From Pseudidiomarina aquimaris (GTDB taxonomy: Bacteria; Pseudomonadota; Gammaproteobacteria; Enterobacterales; Alteromonadaceae), in the NCBI RefSeq assembly GCF_003987395.1, contig NZ_PIPT01000004.1:124001-188000 (forward strand): a DNA stretch of 64,000 bases, read 5' to 3'. How positions within the stretch are numbered: the stretch's first letter is position 1; the number at the start of each line of letters is the position of its first letter. Positions 45,068 to 53,199 of this stretch are shown here, in pieces. The translations under genes and the position numbers were made by a program. Below the pieces are notes generated by a model, which saw only the letters and a program-made list of their open reading frames with translations, had not been told where the DNA came from and did no database searches.

Positions 45068-46378
45068 CTAGTTGGTTGCAGCTACTTTCTGAGCCGTCTT
45101 TACTAAAGCCTGCTCGAGGTCGCCAATAATGTCATCAGGATGCTCAATGCCCACACACAAACGTATAGCTTCGGGCTTCACACCGACCTTGAGTTGCTCC
45201 TCTGGGGTTAACTGCCGGTGCGTGGTCGAGGCTGGGTGACAAGCCAGAGATTTAGCATCTCCAATATTTACTAGACGCTTAAAGAGTTTTAGTTTGTCGT
45301 AGAACTGTACACCTGCCTCGTAACCGCCTTTTAAGCCGAAGGTAAGCAGCGACGCGGGAAGACCGCCACGAATGTACTTCTGTGCCAGTTCATAGTTTGG
45401 ATGATTCTCGAGGCCGGCATAATTGACCCACGCAACTTCGGGGTGATGCTGTAAGAAGTGCAGCACCCGCTCAGTGTTTTGACAATGGCGTTCAATGCGT
45501 AGCTCCAAGGTTTCCAATCCCTGCAAAATTAAGAAGGCATTAAACGGCGACAACGCCGCACCAGTGTTACGCAGCGCCACGGTGCGCACTCGGGCAATAA
45601 AGGCTGCCGCTGCAAAGGCTTCGTTGTACACTACGCCGTGATACGCAGGTTCAGGTTCATTAAACTGCGGAAATTTGGCTTTGTGCTTGACCCAATCGAA
45701 GCGTCCACCGTCCACAATCAAACCGCCAATCGTGGTGCCGTGACCACCGATGTACTTGGTCAGCGAATGCACGACAATGTGCGCGCCCCAGTCCAGCGGC
45801 TTACACAACGACGGGCTAGCGACAGTGTTATCGACCACTAACGGTATGCCATGCTGTTCAGCCAGTTTACCGTAGCCTTCAAGGTCGGCAATGTTGCCCG
45901 CTGGATTACCAATGGTTTCGCAGTACAGCGCCTTCGTGCGTTCGTCGACACAAGCGGCTAAATCTTCGGCGCTGTCTGATTTAGCAAAGCGCACTTCGAT
46001 GCCAAACGACGGCAGCATGTGCGCAAATAAAGTGTAGGTACCGCCATAGAGTTGCGGGGTGGTAACAATATTGTCGCCTTGGCTGGCAAGCGTGATCAAA
46101 GTGTACTGAATCGCCGCCATCCCCGATGCTACCGCTAAGCCAGCAACACCGCCCTCGAGGGCAGCCACGCGTTGCTCCAAGACGTCATTGGTCGGATTCA
46201 TGATGCGCGAGTAAATATTGCCCGGCACCGCTAAATCAAATAGATCGGCACCGTGCTGTGCATCGTCAAAGGCAAACGCCGCGGTTTGATAAATTGGGGT
46301 TGCCACGGCTTTGGTGGTCGGATCGGTTTCATAGCCATGGTGGATAGCTAATGTTGCAGCTCGGTAATGTTCAGACAT
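45068..46378 (-). CDS. metY: O-acetylhomoserine sulfhydrylase
   Basis: MetY joins O-acetylhomoserine and sulfide to give homocysteine in one step (direct sulfhydrylation). The 436-residue PLP enzyme has the Cys/Met-metabolism family motifs: TPIYQTAAFAF, YSRIMNPTNDVLEQRVAALEGG, VVDNTVASPSLCKPLDWGAHIVVHSLTKYIGGHGTTIGG (catalytic Lys in SLTKY) and CHPASTTHRQL. This length and the NYAGLENHPNY stretch distinguish it from the shorter MetB/MetC. MetJ-like boxes lie 33 bases upstream. With metX and hom next door it completes a homoserine-to-homocysteine route. Confidence 0.94.
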   Translation of the reverse strand: MSEHYRAATLAIHHGYETDPTTKAVATPIYQTAAFAFDDAQHGADLFDLAVPGNIYSRIMNPTNDVLEQRVAALEGGVAGLAVASGMAAIQYTLITLASQGDNIVTTPQLYGGTYTLFAHMLPSFGIEVRFAKSDSAEDLAACVDERTKALYCETIGNPAGNIADLEGYGKLAEQHGIPLVVDNTVASPSLCKPLDWGAHIVVHSLTKYIGGHGTTIGGLIVDGGRFDWVKHKAKFPQFNEPEPAYHGVVYNEAFAAAAFIARVRTVALRNTGAALSPFNAFLILQGLETLELRIERHCQNTERVLHFLQHHPEVAWVNYAGLENHPNYELAQKYIRGGLPASLLTFGLKGGYEAGVQFYDKLKLFKRLVNIGDAKSLACHPASTTHRQLTPEEQLKVGVKPEAIRLCVGIEHPDDIIGDLEQALVKTAQKVAATN

Positions 46379-46410
46379 AAAGCACTCACTTGTAATAAAT
46401 ACGTCGATAC

Positions 46411-46434
46411 GGATGTTTATACGTTTAGACGTCC
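46411..46434 (-). promoter_or_regulatory. MetJ-like operator upstream of metY
   Basis: Three contiguous octamers, GGATGTTT, ATACGTTT and AGACGTCC (plus-strand reading), match the palindromic MetJ box AGACGTCT at 5, 6 and 7 of 8 positions. They cover the region where a -10-like TATAAA lies on the minus strand, so bound MetJ would block metY transcription. Confidence 0.75.
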
Positions 46435-46489
46435 ATATTAATTAAGTCAGTGCAATGTGCAAGCTTTTTTCGGCTACTTTTTCAACTCT

Positions 46490-47572
46490 CTACTTTTTCA
46501 GCAGAGTAATGAGCTGTAATACATCGCTATGAACGCCCGCCGCCGTGACTTCAGGTCCAGCGCCGGGCCCCTGAATCACCAGTGGGTTGGCATCATATTG
46601 CTGGCTGCGCACGGTAAAGTTGGCATTGCCAGGTGGTAAGCGCGCATAGACCGAGTCGCCATTAATGGATACCAGCTCGGTGCCCGCACTTAGCTCGCCG
46701 GTAGCGCTTCGCGCGATGTATCCTAGGTAAACCCACTGCTTCGCCTGAGCATCAGCGCCTTGGCGCCAGTTATCAAAAGCACTATCAAATTCGTTCAGGC
46801 GCTGTAAAAACTCCTCCGTTGTGCCATCACGTAAGGTTTCGGGTACGAGGTTGTGAATCCTGACATCAGCCAACTGCAAGGGCAGCCCCGCTTCACGTGC
46901 CAGAATCACTAACTTACGGGCGACGTCCATGCCGCCGAGATCGGTGCGCGGGTCAGGCTCGGTCAGTCCCTGTTCGCGCGCCTTTAATAGCCACTCAGAC
47001 AAGGCATCACCACTGCGATAGTTTTGGAAAATCCACGATAAAGAGCCGGATAAATTCCCTTCAATACGCAGAATCTCGTCGCCGCAGCGACAGCGCTCGG
47101 CAATTGCAGTCAAAATAGGCAAGCCCGCTCCAACCGTCGTGTTATAGAGCCAGTTACGTTGATATTGCTGCAATGTCCGCTGTAACTCGCGATAGTAAGC
47201 CAAGCCACTCGAACCGGCATATTTGTTCGCCGAGATAATATGCGCGCCAGCCTTCACCCACGCCACGTAGTCACGACTGATGGATTTTGCTGCGGTGAGG
47301 TCCAATAACACGGTTTGCTGTCCACGTTGTTGGCTGGCCCTGATCCACTTCAGAATCGTGTCCGCATCGCTTTGCTCTGCTGCGGCAGCAAAGTCTTGGC
47401 GCCAGCGCTCACTAGCTATGCCACGCGGTTTTATCAATGCTCGCTTACTGCGAAAAATGGCTGTGACACGACTTTGTGACGCAAGCGACAATTGGGTGGC
47501 GAAATGATCTAACCAATAACCACCAATAGTACCTGCTCCTACTACGCCCAGCGCAATTTCAGCTTGGCTCAT
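46490..47572 (-). CDS. Homoserine dehydrogenase (single-domain, met-linked)
   Basis: The enzyme reduces aspartate semialdehyde to homoserine. The 360-residue protein has the NAD(P)-binding VVGAGTIGGYWLDHF (residues 9-23), VLLDLTAAKSI, ISANKYAG, YNTTVGAGLPILTAI and EPDPRTDLGGMDVARKLVILAREAG, matching the C-terminal part of ThrA/MetL, but there is neither an aspartokinase domain nor an ACT domain, so it should not be feedback regulated by threonine in that way. Its start overlaps the metX stop by four bases, and the pair lies under MetJ-like boxes; this is evidently a copy dedicated to methionine synthesis. Confidence 0.92.
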   Translation of the reverse strand: MSQAEIALGVVGAGTIGGYWLDHFATQLSLASQSRVTAIFRSKRALIKPRGIASERWRQDFAAAAEQSDADTILKWIRASQQRGQQTVLLDLTAAKSISRDYVAWVKAGAHIISANKYAGSSGLAYYRELQRTLQQYQRNWLYNTTVGAGLPILTAIAERCRCGDEILRIEGNLSGSLSWIFQNYRSGDALSEWLLKAREQGLTEPDPRTDLGGMDVARKLVILAREAGLPLQLADVRIHNLVPETLRDGTTEEFLQRLNEFDSAFDNWRQGADAQAKQWVYLGYIARSATGELSAGTELVSINGDSVYARLPPGNANFTVRSQQYDANPLVIQGPGAGPEVTAAGVHSDVLQLITLLKK

Positions 47573-48480
47573 GCTTCCTCCAAAAACTGTTTAAGTTGCG
47601 GCCCAAAGCTTGCCGTATTGAGAATAAAACCGTCGTGCCCATGCACCGTCGCAACTTCAAGGTGCTCACGACAATCAGGCAGTAAGACTGCGAATTCGCT
47701 CATCAGGTGAGATGGCGCCAAATAGTCATCGGCAAAACTAACTAACAAGGTGGGGTTACGAATGGCTTGAGGTGGCACACGGAAATGGTCCAACGCCGGC
47801 CCGAAGCAGGCAAAGAGCTGCTCGGCTTGCTGCGGATTCGAATCCACCAATTGCGCCGCGCGCTCGTGTACATAGGCGACGGCACCCGCTGGATCAGGGA
47901 ACCGAGTATCAAGTCCTTGTGCACCGCGATAACTCAACATGGCCAGTGCCCGCGCTAACTCTACACCACGTCGGTCTTGCCCAGCGGCCTGCCCAAGCGC
48001 GACAAAATCCCGCTGCAAGCTGCGTACAATAACGGCTTGCGCGGTGGGTCGGTGGGCAGCACCTAAGACGACCAGACGTGCATCACTAAACTCCTCATGC
48101 TGGGCCAAACATAGCGCCACACAGCCACCAAATGAGCCGCCAATGAGCCCATGTAACCGCATCACTCCCAGTTCTCGCAGCGCATATGCCAGCAGCTCAG
48201 CATGGGCTTCCACTGTGGCCGGAACTTCGTCACAATGACTCGCGCCCATGCCACCAAAATAGTCGACGGCAAGTAAGCGGTAGCATTGCAATTCAGCGTC
48301 TTCCACCAAGCCTTGCCACCAGCCCCGTCCCGCATGCTGCGGCTCCGCCTGATAAATGTTGCGGCCGCCGGAAATGCCACCCAAGATCAGCACCACAGGA
48401 GCATCGTCGCGGCCATAACTCCGCAACGCCAACTCGCCCTGCGGGAGTCTGACAGAGATATCTTGATAAGAAAAAGGCAT
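47569..48480 (-). CDS. metX: Homoserine O-acyltransferase, MetX type
   Basis: MetX acylates homoserine with acetyl-CoA (or succinyl-CoA), feeding MetY. It is an alpha/beta hydrolase-fold acyltransferase; the nucleophile elbow LIGGSFGGCVAL, the acid in VSFADDYLAPSHLM and the histidine in VHGHDGFIL form the triad. I place the start at ATG 48480 (304 residues, MPFSYQDISVRLP), because a consensus-like promoter at 48519-48547 predicts a transcript start near 48512, downstream of the alternative in-frame GTG at 48540. No good ribosome site is visible. It is followed by hom with a four-base overlap. Confidence 0.88.
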   Translation of the reverse strand: MPFSYQDISVRLPQGELALRSYGRDDAPVVLILGGISGGRNIYQAEPQHAGRGWWQGLVEDAELQCYRLLAVDYFGGMGASHCDEVPATVEAHAELLAYALRELGVMRLHGLIGGSFGGCVALCLAQHEEFSDARLVVLGAAHRPTAQAVIVRSLQRDFVALGQAAGQDRRGVELARALAMLSYRGAQGLDTRFPDPAGAVAYVHERAAQLVDSNPQQAEQLFACFGPALDHFRVPPQAIRNPTLLVSFADDYLAPSHLMSEFAVLLPDCREHLEVATVHGHDGFILNTASFGPQLKQFLEEA

Positions 48481-48518
48481 GTCGACGGACGAACTCAGAT
48501 TAATGGGCTGTGACAGCG

Positions 48519-48547
48519 AATGTACTGAGCCAAACAACACTTGTCAA
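48519..48547 (-). promoter_or_regulatory. Promoter of metX-hom
   Basis: Minus-strand TTGACA (48547-48542) is a perfect -35, followed after 17 bases by TACATT (48524-48519) as -10. The transcript would start near 48512, which decides the choice of metX start codon. Confidence 0.75.
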
Positions 48548-48550
48548 TAT

Positions 48551-48566
48551 AGACGGCTATACTTCC
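48551..48566 (-). promoter_or_regulatory. MetJ-like boxes upstream of metX
   Basis: Octamers AGACGGCT (48551-48558) and ATACTTCC (48559-48566) match the MetJ box at 7 and 5 of 8 positions and lie immediately upstream of the -35 hexamer of metX. Confidence 0.6.
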
Positions 48567-48687
48567 AAATAACATTAGGGGCTTGGGACGAAATCAGTTA
48601 CTGGCAACACACATTTTCTTGTGATAACAACATTTATTAATGATAATAAAACATACGTTTACGAAAAGAAGCCAAAAGGCGGTCCTA

Positions 48688-49173
48688 ATGCCAACATTTG
48701 ATATAGTTTCAGAGATCGATCGTGTCGAACTAAAAAACGCCGTAGATAATGCCAATCGTGAACTTGATTCGCGCTTTGATTTTCGCGGCGTCGAAGCCCG
48801 TATTGAACTCAATGAGTTCACGGTAACTCTGGCGTCCGAGTCAGACTTCCAAGTGCAGCAGCTGTACGATATTTTCGCTAACCACTGTGCCAAACGAAAC
48901 CTCAGTATGGCGGGTACAGAAACACCGCAAGAGCTCAATCACAGCGGCAAAACCTACAGTACAACTGTCACCTTTAAGCAAGGCATTGACCAGCCTTTAG
49001 CGAAGCAAATCGTTAAACTTGTCAAAGATAGTAAGCTGAAAGTTCAGGCCTCAATTCAAGGTGAGAAAGTCCGTGTATCGGGTAAGAAAAGAGATGATCT
49101 GCAGCAAACCATGGCGTTGTTGCGTGCGTCGGATATCGAATTACCCTTGCAATTTGAGAACTTTCGCGACTAA
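48688..49173 (+). CDS. yajQ: YajQ-family cyclic-di-GMP-binding protein
   Basis: YajQ proteins are small two-domain RNA-recognition-like proteins; some bind cyclic di-GMP and act as transcription co-regulators. I set the start at ATG 48688 (162 residues, [22 protein letters not shown]), with AGGCGG as ribosome site; the upstream in-frame ATG 48640 adds 16 residues outside the family. The signatures [25 protein letters not shown]-like [13 protein letters not shown] and the ending LQFENFRD are all present. The following gene, 43 bases later, encodes a diguanylate cyclase, which makes a ligand-supply link plausible. Confidence 0.94.
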   Translation: MPTFDIVSEIDRVELKNAVDNANRELDSRFDFRGVEARIELNEFTVTLASESDFQVQQLYDIFANHCAKRNLSMAGTETPQELNHSGKTYSTTVTFKQGIDQPLAKQIVKLVKDSKLKVQASIQGEKVRVSGKKRDDLQQTMALLRASDIELPLQFENFRD

Positions 49174-49216
49174 TACTTAGTTAGTATTCAGCTATTACTC
49201 GAAGCGTAGGCGAAAA

Positions 49217-50494
49217 ATGGACTGGCAACGTTTTCTCGATAAGATGCCCGGCCTCACGTACCAAATCATACGTGAGCCGAGCGGTCATTTTCGCTTCACT
49301 CACATAAGTGCAAATGTCGAGGAGATGCTTGGGTTCTCGCCGCAACTATTGACCGAAGACGCCCGCCCACTCCTCGACGCTATTCACCCAGAAGATGTCG
49401 AAGAAGTCATCGAAGCGAGTATTCTCTCAGCTCAACAACACAGAGAATGGCATCATCCGTTTCGCTTTATCCGCCCTGATGGCAAACAGTTATGGCTTGA
49501 TGCACACGATAGCGGCGAAGAGCTCGATGATGGAACCTTGGTCTGGACCGGTTATATCGTTGAAGCAACCCATCGCAAACAACTCGAACTTGACCTTATT
49601 GCAAGTGAACAACGCTTCCAAACTTTGGTCAAGAATGCCTCGGATATTATTTTCACGTTAGATGCCAATGGCACGATTGGCTATCTTTCGCCTAATTGGC
49701 GACGGATTGTTGGCGATGAACAAAGCGATCCACTTTATCAGTCCTATACGACAGTTGTGCATCAAGACGATTTGGCCAACTGTAATGCGTTTATTCAATC
49801 GCTACTCAACGATGGTCCTCTGGTTGAAGACCTCGAATTCAGGGTACGTCACAATGATGGCGAATGGCACTGGTATACCTGTCGCGCAGCGAAGGTAGAC
49901 GGGCGTGAGAATGATAGCGACTATCTGCTCGGTATTGCTCGCGAAATTACTGAACAGCGGGAACAGCGAGAAAAGATGGCGCGCCTTGCCCGACAAGATA
50001 TGCTCACCAATTTGCCGAACCGAGCCTCCTTTGATGAAGCATTCGAACTAGCGCTGCGTCATTGTGAGCAACGCCAACGTGCGCTCGCTGTTTTATTTAT
50101 CGACCTCGACAACTTTAAGCCCGTCAATGACCAATACGGCCATAGTGTTGGCGACCAGTTGCTGATTCACGTTGCGCGGCGTATCAAAGCGTGTTTGCGT
50201 GATAGTGATTTGGCGTGTCGCATCGGCGGCGATGAATTTTTGGTGTTAACCGAAGCTCACCCTCAGGTGGACAGCGCCAAGTCCACCGCGCTAGCGATTG
50301 CCGAGCGGCTGCGCGATGAACTGGCCAAACCCTTTGCCGTCGAGCATCTGCAGTTAGAAATTTCAGCGAGTATTGGCGTCGCCATTTATCCTACCCATGC
50401 CACCGGCACAGGAGAGCTCGTGCGTTGCGCCGATCGCGCCATGTATGAAGCCAAACTACAGGGGCGTAACTGCGTTGTCTTCAGCCAATGCTGA
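49217..50494 (+). CDS. PAS-PAS-GGDEF diguanylate cyclase
   Basis: A soluble 425-residue protein. It has a first PAS domain (about 8-125; RFTHISANVEEMLGFS), a second PAS domain with PAC (about 130-250; NASDIIFTLDANGTIGYLS) and a GGDEF domain (about 260-425). The active motif is IGGDEFLV with an RDSD inhibitory site five residues before it, so it is likely an active, product-inhibited cyclase. No transmembrane segment is seen, so the signal sensed by the PAS domains is cytoplasmic. It overlaps the convergent permease gene by 14 bases. Confidence 0.92.
   Translation: MDWQRFLDKMPGLTYQIIREPSGHFRFTHISANVEEMLGFSPQLLTEDARPLLDAIHPEDVEEVIEASILSAQQHREWHHPFRFIRPDGKQLWLDAHDSGEELDDGTLVWTGYIVEATHRKQLELDLIASEQRFQTLVKNASDIIFTLDANGTIGYLSPNWRRIVGDEQSDPLYQSYTTVVHQDDLANCNAFIQSLLNDGPLVEDLEFRVRHNDGEWHWYTCRAAKVDGRENDSDYLLGIAREITEQREQREKMARLARQDMLTNLPNRASFDEAFELALRHCEQRQRALAVLFIDLDNFKPVNDQYGHSVGDQLLIHVARRIKACLRDSDLACRIGGDEFLVLTEAHPQVDSAKSTALAIAERLRDELAKPFAVEHLQLEISASIGVAIYPTHATGTGELVRCADRAMYEAKLQGRNCVVFSQC
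50481..50494. terminator. Palindrome spanning both stop codons of the cyclase and permease genes
   Basis: TCAGC (50481-50485) and GCTGA (50490-50494) flank CAAT. The palindrome is exactly the 14-base overlap of the two genes: TGA stop on each strand at its ends. Too short for a strong terminator but notable. Confidence 0.4.
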
Positions 50495-51713
50495 GTAAGC
50501 CGCCAATCACCAACCACGCTGCCGCAAGTGCGGACAAGATTTGCATGATGCGCGTACCGAGCGACGCTCCCCCATGGTTATGATCATGGCTATGATCATG
50601 GCCCGCATGGTCATGTTGCTGAGCGCGCCAGCGTTGATACAGAAGCGCTCCTGTCACCAGCAGGCCGAGCAGATTTAAGTAAAAACCGTAGTTGATTTTA
50701 AAGTGATCACGCTCCGTGATATTTTCGATTTGGCTGGCATCAGGTAATAAGTCAAAGGCAGCAAGACCGTAATGCATAAGCAGTGAGGCCACCACCAAGC
50801 AGGTAAATAACATCGCAGAAATATACAGCGCCATTTTCCAACCATAGTACTGCGCATTAATCCGTAATACCGGCAACACAACCAAATCAGAAAAGATAAA
50901 GGCCATGACGCCGGCAAAAGCAACCCCTTCACCAAATAGCACTGCAGCAAGTGGAATATTGCCCATCGAGCCAATAAAGGTAAAAAAGGCGGCAATAGGA
51001 CCGATCACCGTTTGCTGTAACACTTGCCCAAAGCTGAGTTCGCTGGCATTAGCGCCTGCACCTTGGAATAGCCAGGTGAAAAACTCCGAGGGTACAAACG
51101 CCGAAATAAGGCCCGCCACCGTGAAACCGATGAGGATGTCTTTCCAGACCATTTGCCATTCCATGACATAGCGATTAGCAACCATCTGCCAAAGCTCTGG
51201 GTCGGTTAGGTCGCCCCAGTGGCGCACGTCATAACCGTTTTCTTCGCCGTCGTCCTGTTCTTCGTCACGCGCCTCTTTGATTAACTTTTTCGGGCGTGTC
51301 AGTTTGACAAATAACCAGGCGAATAAAATGAGTAGGAAGCCGCCTAGATATTCGCCGACGACAAATTGCCAACTCAAGAAAACAGCGATAACAAAGCCTA
51401 GCTCAATGACCAAGTTCGTCGAGGCAAGCATAAATGCCATTGCAGCCGAGAACGCCGCACCTTTGTTGAAAAGTGCTCGCGTGGTGGCCAGCGCAGCAAA
51501 ACTACAGGAACTAGAAATAAAGCCAAAAAAAGTACCCAGCGCAATAGATTTAGCTCCATCGTCACCCATCACTGCGCGCATTTGTCGTCGCGTTACCAAA
51601 ACCTGAATGACGCTACTGATAAAGTAGCCAAGAATAAACGCCCACAACGCCATCCAAAAAAAACCTAGACTGGTCATTGCGGCACTCTGCCATTGCGCTA
51701 AAAAATCATTCAT
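50481..51713 (-). CDS. YraQ/ArsP-type permease with histidine-rich C-terminal loop
   Basis: A 410-residue integral membrane protein with about 8-10 helices of the UPF0718/DUF318 (YraQ) family, whose relatives include ArsP, an exporter of organic arsenicals. Family features are SSVIQVLVTRRQ, SCSFAALATTRALFNKGAAFSAAMAFMLASTNLVIELG and the repeat-related GPIAAFFTFIGSMGNIPLAAVLFGEGVAFAGVMAFIFSDL. A loop near 145-160 is highly acidic, and a histidine-rich stretch (HDHAGHDHSHDHNHG, about 365-380) precedes the last helix, which suggests binding of a transition metal. No arsenic genes lie nearby, so the substrate is open. Confidence 0.82.
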   Translation of the reverse strand: MNDFLAQWQSAAMTSLGFFWMALWAFILGYFISSVIQVLVTRRQMRAVMGDDGAKSIALGTFFGFISSSCSFAALATTRALFNKGAAFSAAMAFMLASTNLVIELGFVIAVFLSWQFVVGEYLGGFLLILFAWLFVKLTRPKKLIKEARDEEQDDGEENGYDVRHWGDLTDPELWQMVANRYVMEWQMVWKDILIGFTVAGLISAFVPSEFFTWLFQGAGANASELSFGQVLQQTVIGPIAAFFTFIGSMGNIPLAAVLFGEGVAFAGVMAFIFSDLVVLPVLRINAQYYGWKMALYISAMLFTCLVVASLLMHYGLAAFDLLPDASQIENITERDHFKINYGFYLNLLGLLVTGALLYQRWRAQQHDHAGHDHSHDHNHGGASLGTRIMQILSALAAAWLVIGGLLSIG

Positions 51714-51837
51714 TCCATGGGTCCTTTGAATTTGTCAGCTATCTTATTGTTCCTATTCATTATTGGTATCTCACTGTAAACATAGCATACTATGAACAGA
51801 CACATGTGCAAGAACCTGCAGCAGACTAGGAGTAGCT

Positions 51838-53127
51838 ATGAACGAGTATTGGCAAGCCCGACGATCAGGCCCTTCCGCGCAACGCCCCGGCGATCGACGC
51901 ACCCCATGGCAACGTGATCGCGCTCGCGTACTGCATTCTGCTGCCTTTCGGCGTTTGCAATCAAAAACTCAAATCATGAATGTCGGGGAAAATGATTTTT
52001 ACCGTACACGCCTGACGCATTCACTTGAAGCCGCGCAAATCGGCACATCGCTGATCAATCAGTTGCACCATGTCGGCAGTAGCGAAGAGCGCCAACTGTT
52101 ACCCGATCTAAACTTGATGGAAACGCTGTGTCTCGCTCATGACATTGGTCACCCACCCTTTGGCCACGGCGGTGAAACCGCCTTGAACTATAAGATGCTC
52201 GCGTCCGGAGGCTTCGAGGGCAACGGCCAAACTTTCCGTATTGTTGGCAAACTTGAAGCGTATCATGCCGAGCATGGCATGGATCTGACGCGGCGCTCAT
52301 TGTTAGGTTTATTAAAATACCCTGTTCTGATGCCAGATTGGCCGGTCCCTGACACGCTCGCGAACCCCGGAAGCCTAGCTGAGTGGCGACCGGCAAAAGC
52401 GTTGTTTGCCTGTGACGCAGACTTACTCGACTGGGTGCTTGAGCCGCTCAGCGCAGCCGATCGGCAACGCTTTCAAGAAGTTGAGAAACTTGAACGCTCG
52501 CCCTGGCAACGCTCACTCCACAAGAGTTTCGATGCCTCACTCATGGAGCTGGCCGACGACATTGCTTACGGCGTGCATGATCTCGAAGATGCAGTGGTCA
52601 CAGGCACCTTGTCAGAAAACCAGTGGCATACCCATATCGACCATGTGGTGAGTAGTCTTGATGGTGACTTAAGCACGTTAATGCGCCAGCTTGGGACGCA
52701 GCTTTTCTCGCGCGAACACAGCGTACGCAAAGACGCCATAGGTGCCTTAGTGAATATTTTCGTCACCGCCGTGCGTATCAAAGAGGTGTTACCCGACGTC
52801 AGCGAAGAACTAATACGTTTCAATGCTGTGCTGCCTGATCCGCAACGCTTTTTGCTTGATAGCCTTAAAGCAGTGGTATTTGAACATGTCATCAATCAAC
52901 CCTCTATTCAGCAATTACGCTATCGCAGCCAAACCATGCTGCTCAATCTGTTTAGTGCTTTTCACAACGAGCCATTACGGCTTTTACCGCACAACACCCG
53001 AGCGCGTTGGCAAGCAGCCTATGAACAAGAGGGTCAAGCCGGCGCCGACCGTATCCTCTGTGATTATATTGCCGGCATGACCGACGATTACGCCGAACGC
53101 ATGTATAAGAATCTTTTTGTGATCTGA
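51838..53127 (+). CDS. dGTP triphosphohydrolase-like HD protein
   Basis: The enzyme hydrolyses dGTP (or related dNTPs) to deoxynucleoside and triphosphate. The 429-residue protein shows the dGTPase start DRRTPWQRDRARVLHSAAFRRLQSKTQI, the HD-domain histidine in RTRLTHSLEAAQIG, CLAHDIGHPPFGHGGE and the MELADDIAYGVHDLEDAV motif. The metal site is intact. It belongs to the family that includes both housekeeping Dgt-like enzymes and recently described antiphage dGTPases; nothing in its neighbours (permease, iron receptor) marks it as a defence gene. Confidence 0.9.
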   Translation: MNEYWQARRSGPSAQRPGDRRTPWQRDRARVLHSAAFRRLQSKTQIMNVGENDFYRTRLTHSLEAAQIGTSLINQLHHVGSSEERQLLPDLNLMETLCLAHDIGHPPFGHGGETALNYKMLASGGFEGNGQTFRIVGKLEAYHAEHGMDLTRRSLLGLLKYPVLMPDWPVPDTLANPGSLAEWRPAKALFACDADLLDWVLEPLSAADRQRFQEVEKLERSPWQRSLHKSFDASLMELADDIAYGVHDLEDAVVTGTLSENQWHTHIDHVVSSLDGDLSTLMRQLGTQLFSREHSVRKDAIGALVNIFVTAVRIKEVLPDVSEELIRFNAVLPDPQRFLLDSLKAVVFEHVINQPSIQQLRYRSQTMLLNLFSAFHNEPLRLLPHNTRARWQAAYEQEGQAGADRILCDYIAGMTDDYAERMYKNLFVI

Positions 53128-53131
53128 GCCA

Positions 53132-53161
53132 TTGCAAATGCGAATAGTTTGCATTTATAAT
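53132..53161 (+). promoter_or_regulatory. Fur-box-overlapped promoter of the iron receptor
   Basis: TTGCAA (53132-53137) and TATAAT (53156-53161) are spaced by 18 bases. The intervening AATGCGAATAGTTTGCATT (53137-53155) matches the Fur pattern AATGAGAATNATTNNCATT at all but two positions. Just downstream CCCCC (53164-53168) and GGGGG (53191-53195, the ribosome site) are complementary. Confidence 0.75.
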
Positions 53162-53199
53162 CTCCCCCGATTTTTCGCGACACGAATTTTGGGGGAAAC

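Noticed and set aside
51838-53127. Defence island
   Set aside because: Only one gene of a family that includes defence enzymes; neighbours are metabolic, and no nuclease, toxin or mobile gene is near.
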